Assembly (NCBI GenBank): GCA_002329295.1
Contig: DCTT01000026.1
Span: 1-20,475, forward strand
Direction: 5' to 3'
DNA: 20,475 bases
Source: Eubacteriaceae bacterium UBA1433
GTDB lineage: Bacteria; Bacillota; Clostridia; Eubacteriales; UBA1433
The position numbers and the translations under genes were made by a program. The notes under the pieces are model-generated. The model ran no database searches. It saw nothing but the letters and a program-made list of their open reading frames with translations, and had not been told where the DNA came from. Positions 6,813-14,164 of this stretch are shown here, piece after piece; within the stretch, counting starts at the first letter, position 1; the number at the start of each line of letters is the position of its first letter.

Positions 6813-8336
6813 ATGAAAACCTGTAATCTTACATTTGGTACAGCCGGCATTCGCGCCGTTATGGGTAACAGCAGTACAGAATTAAATTTTGCTACCATTG
6901 AGGCCATTACCCACGCATTGATTTGTACCTTACAAAAACAAAACCTGGTCGGTTCAGTAGTCATTACCTATGACAGCCGAAACCATTCCGTAGAATTTTC
7001 CCAGCACACCGCAAACATTTTTGCTGATTGCGGCTATGACGTATATCTCAGCCAACATTGCGAATCCACACCCTTCTTGTCTTATTGTGTTCGAAAGTTG
7101 GAATGTGTATGTGGCGTAAATATGACTGCTTCACACAATCCGAAAGAATACAACGGCTACAAAGTCTACAACCATTTTGGCGCACAAATCGATATTGATT
7201 TTGCCGAAATGGTGCAGTCCTATCTCAAAGTTTGCCACATGGCACAACCGGCACAAACAAAGGGAGAAATTCGACCGATTCCACAATCCGTTCATGACGC
7301 TTACATTGATTGCGTATTTCAAAGCACTTCTTTTGCCGAGGTGGATATTTCAAATTTACAAGTAGTCTATACTCCTCTGCACGGGGTAGGCGCCGAAAAA
7401 ATACAGCGCGTTTTTGAGCGAGCCAATCTGCATGCGCACTATGTAGCAAATCAAATGGCTCCCGACGGCGACTTTCCCACAACACGCAAGCCGAACCCGG
7501 AGGAAGAGGATGCCTTTGCACATGCACTTACATTAGCTAAGGCCAAACAAGCCGAGATCATTCTGGCGACAGATCCCGATGCCGACAGGTTGGGGGTAAT
7601 GGTTTTGCACAACGGAAAATATGAACTGCTCTCCGGAAACATGACGGGACTTGTTCTGCTTTCATTTTTGCTCTCTGCAATGCAAGAAGCCAATATGAAT
7701 TTAACGAACAAATTTGTCGTAAAATCCATTGTCTCTTCTTCTTTGGCGGAAGAAATTTGCAATCATTACGGCGTCAAACTCATCAACGTCCTCATTGGGT
7801 TTCGCTATATTGGCGAACAAATTGAACTTGATGAAAACAATTATCTTTTTGGTTTTGAAGAAAGCGGCGGCTATTTGGCGGGCACACATGCCAGGGACAA
7901 AGATGCCATCGAAGCAGCCTACATTGCATTGAAAGCGGCAGCTTACTACAAACAACAAGGCAAAACACTTATTGACGTAATCAACGATCTTTACAAACAG
8001 TTCGGTTTTGTTTGTGATTTTAATAAAACTTTATCGATGGAACCGTCAGCCATTGCTGATTTTATGGACCGGCTGCGCTCAAATCCCCCAACACATTTGG
8101 GGCACGATGCCATCGTTACTTTTGACGATTTCAATCGCAGGGATGATGCGCTGAAAAGCAATATTATCCTCATGCGAACCAATGCCTATCAAATGATCAT
8201 TCGACCTTCCGGCACCGAGCCTAAACTGAAACTCTACATTTCGGCAAAAGATGCTTTTGCACAACAGGCTCTGTCCGTTGCCCAAGGTGCCTATCAGGCG
8301 CTTTTAACGCTTTTGGGTCTGCCAATAGAGGAATAA
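6813..8336 (+). CDS. pgm: Phosphoglucomutase / phosphomannomutase family enzyme
   Basis: A 507-residue alpha-D-phosphohexomutase converting between hexose 1- and 6-phosphates. In order: the N-terminal LTFGTAGIRAVMG, the active-site serine S107 in TASHNP, the metal-binding loop DPDADR (254-259), the sugar-specificity loop GFEESGGY (347-354) and the phosphate-binding RPSGTEPKLK (464-473). The sequence resembles the PgcA-type glucose mutases, but lacks the first 35-40 residues usual there. The start is ATG 6813, not the in-frame GTG at 6804, which lies inside the ribosome binding site GAGGTG (6801-6806). Divergent from pgi; the pair links glucose-1-phosphate to glycolysis. Glucose versus mannose preference cannot be fixed by eye. 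Confidence 0.92.
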   Translation: MKTCNLTFGTAGIRAVMGNSSTELNFATIEAITHALICTLQKQNLVGSVVITYDSRNHSVEFSQHTANIFADCGYDVYLSQHCESTPFLSYCVRKLECVCGVNMTASHNPKEYNGYKVYNHFGAQIDIDFAEMVQSYLKVCHMAQPAQTKGEIRPIPQSVHDAYIDCVFQSTSFAEVDISNLQVVYTPLHGVGAEKIQRVFERANLHAHYVANQMAPDGDFPTTRKPNPEEEDAFAHALTLAKAKQAEIILATDPDADRLGVMVLHNGKYELLSGNMTGLVLLSFLLSAMQEANMNLTNKFVVKSIVSSSLAEEICNHYGVKLINVLIGFRYIGEQIELDENNYLFGFEESGGYLAGTHARDKDAIEAAYIALKAAAYYKQQGKTLIDVINDLYKQFGFVCDFNKTLSMEPSAIADFMDRLRSNPPTHLGHDAIVTFDDFNRRDDALKSNIILMRTNAYQMIIRPSGTEPKLKLYISAKDAFAQQALSVAQGAYQALLTLLGLPIEE

Positions 8337-8381
8337 AAAAACATTGTACGAACCTTATCATTGAAAACACGGAGCATCACC

Positions 8382-10442
8382 ATGAGCCAAAAGCCCAATC
8401 GCCTGATCGACGAAACCTCTGTTTATTTGCAGCAACACGCTTTTAACCCTGTGAATTGGTATCCCTGGGAATCCGAGGCCTTTGAAAAAGCTGCCCGGGA
8501 AAATAAACCCGTTTTTTTATCCATCGGCTATTCCACATGCCATTGGTGTCATGTGATGGAGGCGGAATCTTTTCAAGACGACGAGATAGCCGCTATTTTA
8601 AATGCACATTTTGTCAGCATCAAGGTCGATCGTGAACAACGACCCGATATTGATGCGCTTTATATGGATTTTTGCCGCATGCTCACCGGCTCCGGCGGAT
8701 GGCCTTTGACCGTTCTGCTCACCGCCGATCAAAAACCTTTTTTTGCAGGAACTTATTTTCCCAAATACACTACGTTTCAAATGATCGGTCTGATGGATTT
8801 GCTGTATACTGTTGCCGAAAAATGGAAAAACAACAGACAAGAGCTGCTCACTTCGGGAGATAAAATTGCGGCAACCTTACAATCGCACTACGAAAAAACT
8901 TTTTCAACAAACCATTTTGATGTCAACACCTCGGAAATTGTCCAAAAAGCGTATCAGAAACTCTGTGATTCTTACGACAAGGACCTCGGCGGTTTTGGCA
9001 AAGCTCCGAAGTTTCCTTCTCCGCAAAATATTTTATTTTTGCTTCATTATTATCAACTAAAAAAAGAGGACAACGCCTTATCAATGGCCGAACATACGCT
9101 GCGTCAGATGTATCGCGGCGGGATTTTTGACCATATCGGCTATGGTTTTTGTCGCTACTCTACCGATGGAGTGTGGTTGGTGCCGCATTTCGAAAAAATG
9201 CTCTATGATAACGCCCTGTTGCTGATTTGTTATTTGGATTTATATTGGATTACGAAAAGAGAACTTTATAAAAATATTTCCGAAAAAATCATGTATTACC
9301 TTATCCGTGAAATGCGTGATTCTTCAGGGTTGTTTTATAGCGCACAGGATGCCGACAGCGACGGAGAAGAAGGAAAATATTATGTGTTTACCTTTGAAGA
9401 AATACGTGCGCTTTTTTCGCCGGAAGATGCGACTTATTTTTCTGATTATTTTGCTGTTACACCGAAAGGAAACTTTGAAGGAAAAAACATTCCTCACCTG
9501 CTGTTGAACGCTTCTTATGAAACAGAAAATAAGCGCATCCAAGTATTGATTGAGCAAGCATATGCCTTTCGACAAAAGAGAACGTCCCTTCTCACAGACG
9601 ATAAATTCATCACTTCCTGGAACGCCATGGCAATATATGCCTTTGCCCATGCCTATCGCATCTTGGGTGATACAAAATATCTTGATATTGCAATTGACAC
9701 ACAGCAAGCCGTCGAAAAACATCTCGTCGGCAAAGAGGGCCTTCTCGCTGCCACCATGCGAAAAAATGTCCTGTCCGGCAACGGTCATTTGGATGATTAC
9801 GCTTACTATTTATGGGCGCTGTTGGAATTGTACGAAACCACCTACGAAATCAATTATCTACATAAATCGCTTACGCTCTTTGAGCAAATCGAAGAACAAT
9901 TTGCCGATACAGAACAAGGCGGCTACTTTCTCGCAGGTACACAAAACGAGGCATTGCTATTCCCTGTCAAGGAATTGCATGATTCTGCTGTCCCTTCGGG
10001 CAACTCCGTTCTTGCAGTGGCCTACCAAACCTTTTCTCGCCTGATGGTTGCACCGAATATTCAGCATGCCGCTAGTCGTCAAATCGATTTTATGGCATCT
10101 CGTGCACAATCCCATGCAGTGAATTATAATTTTTATAACATCGCTTTACTGAAAGAAATCTCTCCTTCCAGGGAAGTCATTGCCGTTATTTTAAAACAAC
10201 ATAAAAAAGATATCCAAAGACTGTTTCAGGCATATTTTGTCCCCAACACCACTTTTTTGATAAAAATCGCAGATGAAAATCAACTTGACGATATCTTTTT
10301 TTATTTAGATGTATATAATATGATTGATAAAAAACCGACTTTTTATATTTGCCAAAACAGATCTTGCTCTGCTCCTATCACCGACCGAAAACAACTGAAA
10401 AAAATATTGTCTCCTACAGGTGAACTGACTACTCATCTTTGA
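8382..10442 (+). CDS. YyaL-type thioredoxin-fold protein (DUF255)
   Basis: A 686-residue protein of the YyaL/SSP411 family. Residues 1-160 are a thioredoxin-like domain with the signature FNPVNWYPW, CHWCH (53-57) in place of a CxxC pair, and GSGGWPL. The remainder resembles an (alpha/alpha)6 barrel of the N-acylglucosamine 2-epimerase / mannan-hydrolase type, with VPHFEKMLYDNALLL, DADSDGEEGKYYVF, SWNAMAIYAFAHA and DSAVPSGNSV. It is predicted cytoplasmic with no signal peptide; its reaction is unknown. I chose ATG 8382 (GGAG 7 bases upstream) over the in-frame TTG at 8361, because homology begins right after it. It lies 45 bases downstream of pgm and 17 bases before the DUF1538 gene. Confidence 0.92.
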   Translation: MSQKPNRLIDETSVYLQQHAFNPVNWYPWESEAFEKAARENKPVFLSIGYSTCHWCHVMEAESFQDDEIAAILNAHFVSIKVDREQRPDIDALYMDFCRMLTGSGGWPLTVLLTADQKPFFAGTYFPKYTTFQMIGLMDLLYTVAEKWKNNRQELLTSGDKIAATLQSHYEKTFSTNHFDVNTSEIVQKAYQKLCDSYDKDLGGFGKAPKFPSPQNILFLLHYYQLKKEDNALSMAEHTLRQMYRGGIFDHIGYGFCRYSTDGVWLVPHFEKMLYDNALLLICYLDLYWITKRELYKNISEKIMYYLIREMRDSSGLFYSAQDADSDGEEGKYYVFTFEEIRALFSPEDATYFSDYFAVTPKGNFEGKNIPHLLLNASYETENKRIQVLIEQAYAFRQKRTSLLTDDKFITSWNAMAIYAFAHAYRILGDTKYLDIAIDTQQAVEKHLVGKEGLLAATMRKNVLSGNGHLDDYAYYLWALLELYETTYEINYLHKSLTLFEQIEEQFADTEQGGYFLAGTQNEALLFPVKELHDSAVPSGNSVLAVAYQTFSRLMVAPNIQHAASRQIDFMASRAQSHAVNYNFYNIALLKEISPSREVIAVILKQHKKDIQRLFQAYFVPNTTFLIKIADENQLDDIFFYLDVYNMIDKKPTFYICQNRSCSAPITDRKQLKKILSPTGELTTHL

Positions 10443-10459
10443 GAATCGGAGGTTAATGC

Positions 10460-11959
10460 GTGTCCACAAACTTAAAAACCAAAACGAAAGAATCGCTGAT
10501 TTCCGTATTGCCGATTACTATATTTGTATTACTATTGCATTTTAGCATCGCTCCCCTTCCCGTTGATATTTTGTATCAATTTTTGTCAGGTGCGATTTTA
10601 TTAATTGCGGGAATGACTTTGTTTTCCCTCGGCGTTGACTTGTCAATGGTGCCTATGGGCGAGCATATCGGTGCGAAACTCGTGGAAAAAAGAAATTTGA
10701 TTTTTTTGATTGTCGTCTCCCTCGGTATTGGGATTATGATTACCATTGCTGAGCCGAATCTTCAGGTTCTTGCAACACAGGTGCCCAGCATCCCCTCCAA
10801 TATCCTCATCGGCTCTGTGGCACTGGGCGTCGGATTTTTCTTAATGATTGCCGTTTTGCGTATTATTTTCCAGGTTCGATATTCCTATATCGCTATTTTC
10901 TTCTATGGCATTATTTTTCTTCTTGCATTTTTTGCCAGTGAAACGTATTTTGGTCTGGCCTTTGATTCCGGCGGAATCGCCACCGGTCCCATCACCGTTC
11001 CAGTCATCATTGCTTTGGGAATCGGCGTTGCTTCTGTGCGCGGCGGGAAAAATGTGGAAGAAGACAGTTTTGGTTTGGTAGGCGTTTGTGCCATGGGTCC
11101 CGTCACAGCAGTCATGTTGCTGAGCATCTTTTCAAAGTCTGAGCCTGTCTCCTCTGCAGCGCAAACCTCTGATCCTCTTTCACTTGCTGACATCATAGGC
11201 CAAGGATTAACAACGCACGCAAGTGAGATATTATTGGCTCTTTTTCCTATTTTTTTACTGTTTGTTTTCTTTCAGATTTTTTTCTTAAAGCTCCCGAAAC
11301 AATATATGAGCAAGGTATTGCTGGGGCTTTTTTATACCTTTTTAGGATTGGTGTTTTTTTTAACGGGAGCCAATATCGGTTTTCTTCCTGCCGGAAATTT
11401 TCTTGGCGGTTATCTGATTTCATTGCCGTATCGGTGGATATTAATTCCATTGGGAATGGGAATGGGTTTTTTCATTCTGCTTGCCGAGCCATCCGTACAT
11501 GTGCTGACAAAACAAATCAAAGAATTGACCAGCGGAAGCATCTCCACAAAAGTTCTTTTATTTAGTATGTCTATCGGTACCGGCATAGCCGTTGGCCTCG
11601 CTCTTTTCAGAGTACTTTATCAACTATCGTTGTACTATTTCCTGATCCCCGGCTACGCCATTGCACTTTTCCTGACTTTCTTTGCTCCGCGTATCTTTAC
11701 TTCCATTGCCTTTGATTCCGGCGGCGTTGCTTCGGGTCCTATGACAGCTACATTCCTTTTACCTTTAGCCTTAGGAGCAGCTGCGGCCTCCGGGGGCGAT
11801 ATACTCAAAGACGCCTTCGGCATTGTAGCTTTAGCTACAATGATGCCTCTGATTGTGATACAATTGCTGGGAATCCTTTATAAACTAAAACTTGGAAAAA
11901 TGCAGGAATCTGCTATAATAGATGATGATTCATCAGGCGATGACATCATAGAATTTTAG
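10460..11959 (+). CDS. Duplicated DUF1538 membrane protein (putative cation antiporter)
   Basis: A 499-residue hydrophobic protein with about a dozen membrane segments and two homologous DUF1538 halves about 245-250 residues apart. Paired motifs: IAEPNLQVL (96-104) and LAEPSVHVL (341-349); LAFDSGGIATGPIT (166-179) and IAFDSGGVASGPMT (416-429); DSFGLVGVCAMGP (202-214) and DAFGIVALATMMP (451-463). From memory, a pair of separate DUF1538 proteins (UmpA/UmpB) from Halomonas was reported as a Na+(Li+,K+)/H+ antiporter; here both halves are fused. Substrate here is inferred only. The start is GTG 10460 (GGAGG 7 bases upstream). The C-terminal tail (486-499) is acidic, IIDDDSSGDDIIEF. Two PII-like genes follow after 12 bases, suggesting nucleotide-responsive control of transport. 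Confidence 0.88.
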   Translation: MSTNLKTKTKESLISVLPITIFVLLLHFSIAPLPVDILYQFLSGAILLIAGMTLFSLGVDLSMVPMGEHIGAKLVEKRNLIFLIVVSLGIGIMITIAEPNLQVLATQVPSIPSNILIGSVALGVGFFLMIAVLRIIFQVRYSYIAIFFYGIIFLLAFFASETYFGLAFDSGGIATGPITVPVIIALGIGVASVRGGKNVEEDSFGLVGVCAMGPVTAVMLLSIFSKSEPVSSAAQTSDPLSLADIIGQGLTTHASEILLALFPIFLLFVFFQIFFLKLPKQYMSKVLLGLFYTFLGLVFFLTGANIGFLPAGNFLGGYLISLPYRWILIPLGMGMGFFILLAEPSVHVLTKQIKELTSGSISTKVLLFSMSIGTGIAVGLALFRVLYQLSLYYFLIPGYAIALFLTFFAPRIFTSIAFDSGGVASGPMTATFLLPLALGAAAASGGDILKDAFGIVALATMMPLIVIQLLGILYKLKLGKMQESAIIDDDSSGDDIIEF

Positions 11960-11971
11960 GTAGGAATCACT

Positions 11972-12328
11972 ATGGAAAACTATCCTTGTTCTCCTCTAAA
12001 ACTGATGATTTGTATTGTCAACCGTGACGAAGGCGACAAAGTATCGGCGTTTTTGCGCCAACACAATATTCTCTACAGCATCATTTTTCTCGGCACCGGT
12101 ACCTGCGATTCCAAATGGATAAACTTGCTGGGGCTTGCCGACGTTGACAAAGACATTGTTTTTAGCCTTGGCGAAGAAGAGCAAATACAACATGCTATGG
12201 CGGGGTTGGATGAGTATATGAATCTGTCTTTACCCGGCCGCGGTATTGCCTTCAGCATTCCGCTAAAAACCATTGACAGATGTTCTTTAAACCACTTGCT
12301 AAAACTTCAAAACGAGGTAGAAGGATGA
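11972..12328 (+). CDS. PII-like regulatory protein, first paralogue
   Basis: A 118-residue protein with the ferredoxin-like PII fold: strand LKLMICIVNR (9-18), a helix, strand SIIFLGTGT, a T-loop-like segment about 41-60 (GTGTCDSKWINLLGLADVDK), strand DIVFSLG, a helix, and a B-loop-like PGRGIAFSIPL (88-98). PII proteins are trimers that bind ATP/ADP and often a second effector, and block or release a partner through the T-loop. The T-loop here is divergent, and the uridylylated Tyr of classical GlnB/GlnK is not in a recognisable context. ATG 11972 follows AGGAA. It overlaps the next PII gene by 4 bases (ATGA), so the two are translationally coupled. Effector and partner unknown; the adjacent membrane protein is the obvious candidate. 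Confidence 0.82.
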   Translation: MENYPCSPLKLMICIVNRDEGDKVSAFLRQHNILYSIIFLGTGTCDSKWINLLGLADVDKDIVFSLGEEEQIQHAMAGLDEYMNLSLPGRGIAFSIPLKTIDRCSLNHLLKLQNEVEG

Positions 12329-12654
12329 AAGAAAATACCTTTGCACTGATTATTACCGTTGTTAATCGAGGTCATGCCGATTCGGTCATGGACACGGCAA
12401 AAGATGCCGGTGCTCAAGGCGGAACCATTTTGCATGCTCGGGGTTGCGGAGTTAATGAAAACGAAAAATTTTTCGGTATCTCCATCACACCCGAAAAGGA
12501 TGTGGTCTTGATTGTAGTTAAAACCGAGCAGAAACAACAAATCATGCGTGCCATTACCGAACACGCCGAATTATACAAAGCCGGCAAAGGTATAATTTTT
12601 GCTCTGCCGGTAGATGATGTGACAGGCATTACACATATGTTAGATCCGCAATAG
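12325..12654 (+). CDS. PII-family regulatory protein, second paralogue
   Basis: A 109-residue PII-family protein closer to canonical PII than its neighbour: strand FALIITVVNRG (6-16), helix HADSVMDTAKDAGAQGGTIL, T-loop region about 38-58 (ARGCGVNENEKFFGISITPE), strand DVVLIVV, helix, and B-loop AGKGIIFALPVDD (86-98). The T-loop lacks the usual modifiable Tyr in a YRG context; a double Phe (49-50) sits there. I chose ATG 12325 because GAGG (12314-12317) is 7 bases upstream and it overlaps the previous stop as ATGA. Role inferred: energy or metabolite sensor controlling the DUF1538 protein, perhaps as a heterotrimer with the first paralogue. The gene ends 18 bases from the convergent deacetylase gene, with no hairpin between. 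Confidence 0.87.
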   Translation: MKENTFALIITVVNRGHADSVMDTAKDAGAQGGTILHARGCGVNENEKFFGISITPEKDVVLIVVKTEQKQQIMRAITEHAELYKAGKGIIFALPVDDVTGITHMLDPQ

Positions 12655-12672
12655 CTTTTGTTGCCGTATATT

Positions 12673-13797
12673 CTACTTCTCTAAATGGTTCAGACCTGCC
12701 AAGCGCAAGTAAATATCCATGACTTGAAGCAGGATTTTTTCATCAAAATTAAATCGATTGGAATGAAGAGGATAAATATATCCTTTTTTTTCATTATAGG
12801 TTCCGGTAAAAAAGAAAACCCCCGGCACCCGCTGTTGATAATAAGCAAAATCTTCGGCCAGCATGCTGGGTTCCACACTCACCGCTTCAGGCACTTTTTG
12901 AACAAAGTCCTTATAAAGCTCCTCATCGTTTTTTACCGCCGGATACATATCCATATAACGAATCGTCGTCACTGTGCGACAGCGCTCATCGATTTGCTTG
13001 GCAGCCCTGTTAATTTTTTCTTTTATTTTTGTTCGCACATCGCTGCCGTAGGTACGCATGGTTCCCGAAAGCACGGTGGTCTCTGCAATCACATTTACCC
13101 TTTCACCGCCATGAAATGTTCCGATGCTGATAACGGCAGAAATGTCTTTTCTTTTTAACTCTTTTTTTATTTCATCTACAGCAGTTACCAATTGAGCCGC
13201 CGCCAAAATCGAATCAATCCCCTGGTGCGGTTCTGCGGCATGGGCGCTCTTTCCTTGCACTGTAATATAAAACTCCCCTGTTTGCGCCATGATATATCCG
13301 CTGCGCACACCGATGACTCCTTCTTGTAGCAACGGATACACATGTGTGCCATAAATCTTGCTGACATGATATTTTTCCAGTATTTTTCCGTCCACAATGG
13401 GCTTTGCACCGCCGGGTCCTTCTTCGGCAGGTTGAAAAATCAAAAGAATATTTTCAGCGAGTTTTTCTTTGTTTTCTCGCATCACTTTTGCCGCTGCCAA
13501 CACGCTTGCCATATGTCCATCGTGTCCGCAGGCATGCATCATGCCTGCGTGAATACTCTTATACTCCACCTCATTGCATTCGCTGACACTCAATCCGTCC
13601 ATATCCGCCCGATAAGCAATCGCCGTGTCCTTGTCCGCATCTATAAAAGCCAACACTGCCGTTTCTTGAAACAGCTCATAGGCAATATCATATTCCTTCA
13701 GTTTTTTGACAATATAATCCCGCGTCTTATATTCTTGATTGCCTTCTTCGGGAATTTTGTGTAAATCGCGCCGAATTTCAATAATTTCTTCTAACAT
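12673..13797 (-). CDS. dapL: M20 amidohydrolase, probable N-acetyl-diaminopimelate deacetylase
   Basis: A 374-residue M20D metallopeptidase-fold hydrolase with metal ligands and catalytic residues in MHACGHDGH (87-95), QPAEEGPGGA (122-131, Glu125/Glu126), the His of YGTHVYP (152) and LHSNRFNFDE near the C-terminus. The family includes N-acetyl-LL-diaminopimelate deacetylases, IAA-amino-acid hydrolases and aminoacylases. The assignment rests on context: it is divergent from asd-dapA-dapB-dapH, whose product needs this deacetylation, and its length equals that of the Bacillus enzyme as I recall it. I chose ATG 13797 over GTG 13800 because AGGA is 7 bases upstream. Unlike the operon it faces, its transcript does not contain the lysine riboswitch. 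Confidence 0.85.
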   Translation of the reverse strand: MLEEIIEIRRDLHKIPEEGNQEYKTRDYIVKKLKEYDIAYELFQETAVLAFIDADKDTAIAYRADMDGLSVSECNEVEYKSIHAGMMHACGHDGHMASVLAAAKVMRENKEKLAENILLIFQPAEEGPGGAKPIVDGKILEKYHVSKIYGTHVYPLLQEGVIGVRSGYIMAQTGEFYITVQGKSAHAAEPHQGIDSILAAAQLVTAVDEIKKELKRKDISAVISIGTFHGGERVNVIAETTVLSGTMRTYGSDVRTKIKEKINRAAKQIDERCRTVTTIRYMDMYPAVKNDEELYKDFVQKVPEAVSVEPSMLAEDFAYYQQRVPGVFFFTGTYNEKKGYIYPLHSNRFNFDEKILLQVMDIYLRLAGLNHLEK

Positions 13798-13829
13798 CAC
13801 ATTATCCTGCTCTGATATATTTTCTCATT

Positions 13830-13838
13830 ATCATACCA
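13830..13838 (-). promoter_or_regulatory. Candidate extended -10 promoter of the M20 deacetylase gene
   Basis: On the minus strand TGGTATGAT, a TGn-extended -10 one base from consensus, about 33 bases upstream of the ATG. A small inverted repeat CCAC/GTGG (13836-13850) overlaps its upstream edge. No convincing -35. Confidence 0.5.
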
Positions 13839-13876
13839 CAGAAACCGTGGAAAAGTGGGAAAAACAAAAAAAACTC

Positions 13877-13904
13877 TTTACTTTTTTTATTATGCTGTTA
13901 TAAT
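13877..13904 (+). promoter_or_regulatory. Promoter of the asd-dapA-dapB-dapH operon
   Basis: TATAAT (13899-13904) is preceded by TGT, a TGn-extended -10. A partial -35, TTTACT (13877-13882), lies 16 bases upstream. The start is expected near 13911, about 20 bases before the riboswitch. Confidence 0.75.
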
Positions 13905-13929
13905 GAATGGAAATCTGAATAAAACACTT

Positions 13930-14096
13930 GGATAGAGGAGCAAAACTTATCAGTACCCTGTCGGATGCCTACAGCAGCAGAAGATGACAGCGCAAAAGGA
14001 AGTTTTGCCGAAGCAATACATGGGCTGTGCCATGATATTGTTGGGATTATGGACAACATCCATAAAACTGTCATCTGAAGCGATGGAGTGCTATCT
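13930..14096 (+). promoter_or_regulatory. Lysine riboswitch (L box)
   Basis: The conserved L-box elements occur in order: GATAGAGGAGC (13931-13941), CAGTACC, AGTTTTGCCGAAGCAAT (14001-14017), TTGGGATTATGG, AAACTGTCA (14065-14073) and TGGAGTGCTATC (14084-14095). GATAG (13931-13935) pairs with CTATC (14091-14095) as the closing P1 helix. The internal GAUGACAG/CTGTCATC complementarity (13983-13990 with 14068-14075) and the GCCGAAGC core match the five-helix lysine aptamer as I know it. Its position before asd and three dap genes fits lysine feedback control. AGGAGC replaces the more common AGGTGC. Confidence 0.93.
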
Positions 14097-14143
14097 GTAA
14101 AAATATTCTGTTTTGTTTTTACAGCCGGCATAGCCGGCTCATT
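14095..14143 (+). promoter_or_regulatory. Expression platform of the lysine riboswitch
   Basis: Two competing-looking hairpins follow the aptamer. CTGTAAAAA (14095-14103) pairs perfectly with TTTTTACAG (14116-14124). AGCCGGC (14123-14129) pairs perfectly with GCCGGCT (14133-14139) around an ATA loop. The first shares its first base with P1 and its last two with the GC-rich hairpin, as an antiterminator/terminator pair would. The GC-rich stem is followed by CATTGTATTT, not a clean T run, so it is a weak or atypical terminator. Confidence 0.6.
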
Positions 14144-14164
14144 GTATTTAAGGGGGAAAATCAA

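Noticed and set aside
9324..9788. 154-codon minus-strand frame inside the YyaL gene
   Set aside because: It lies opposite a well-supported coding region, has no family motifs, and lacks a ribosome binding site of note.
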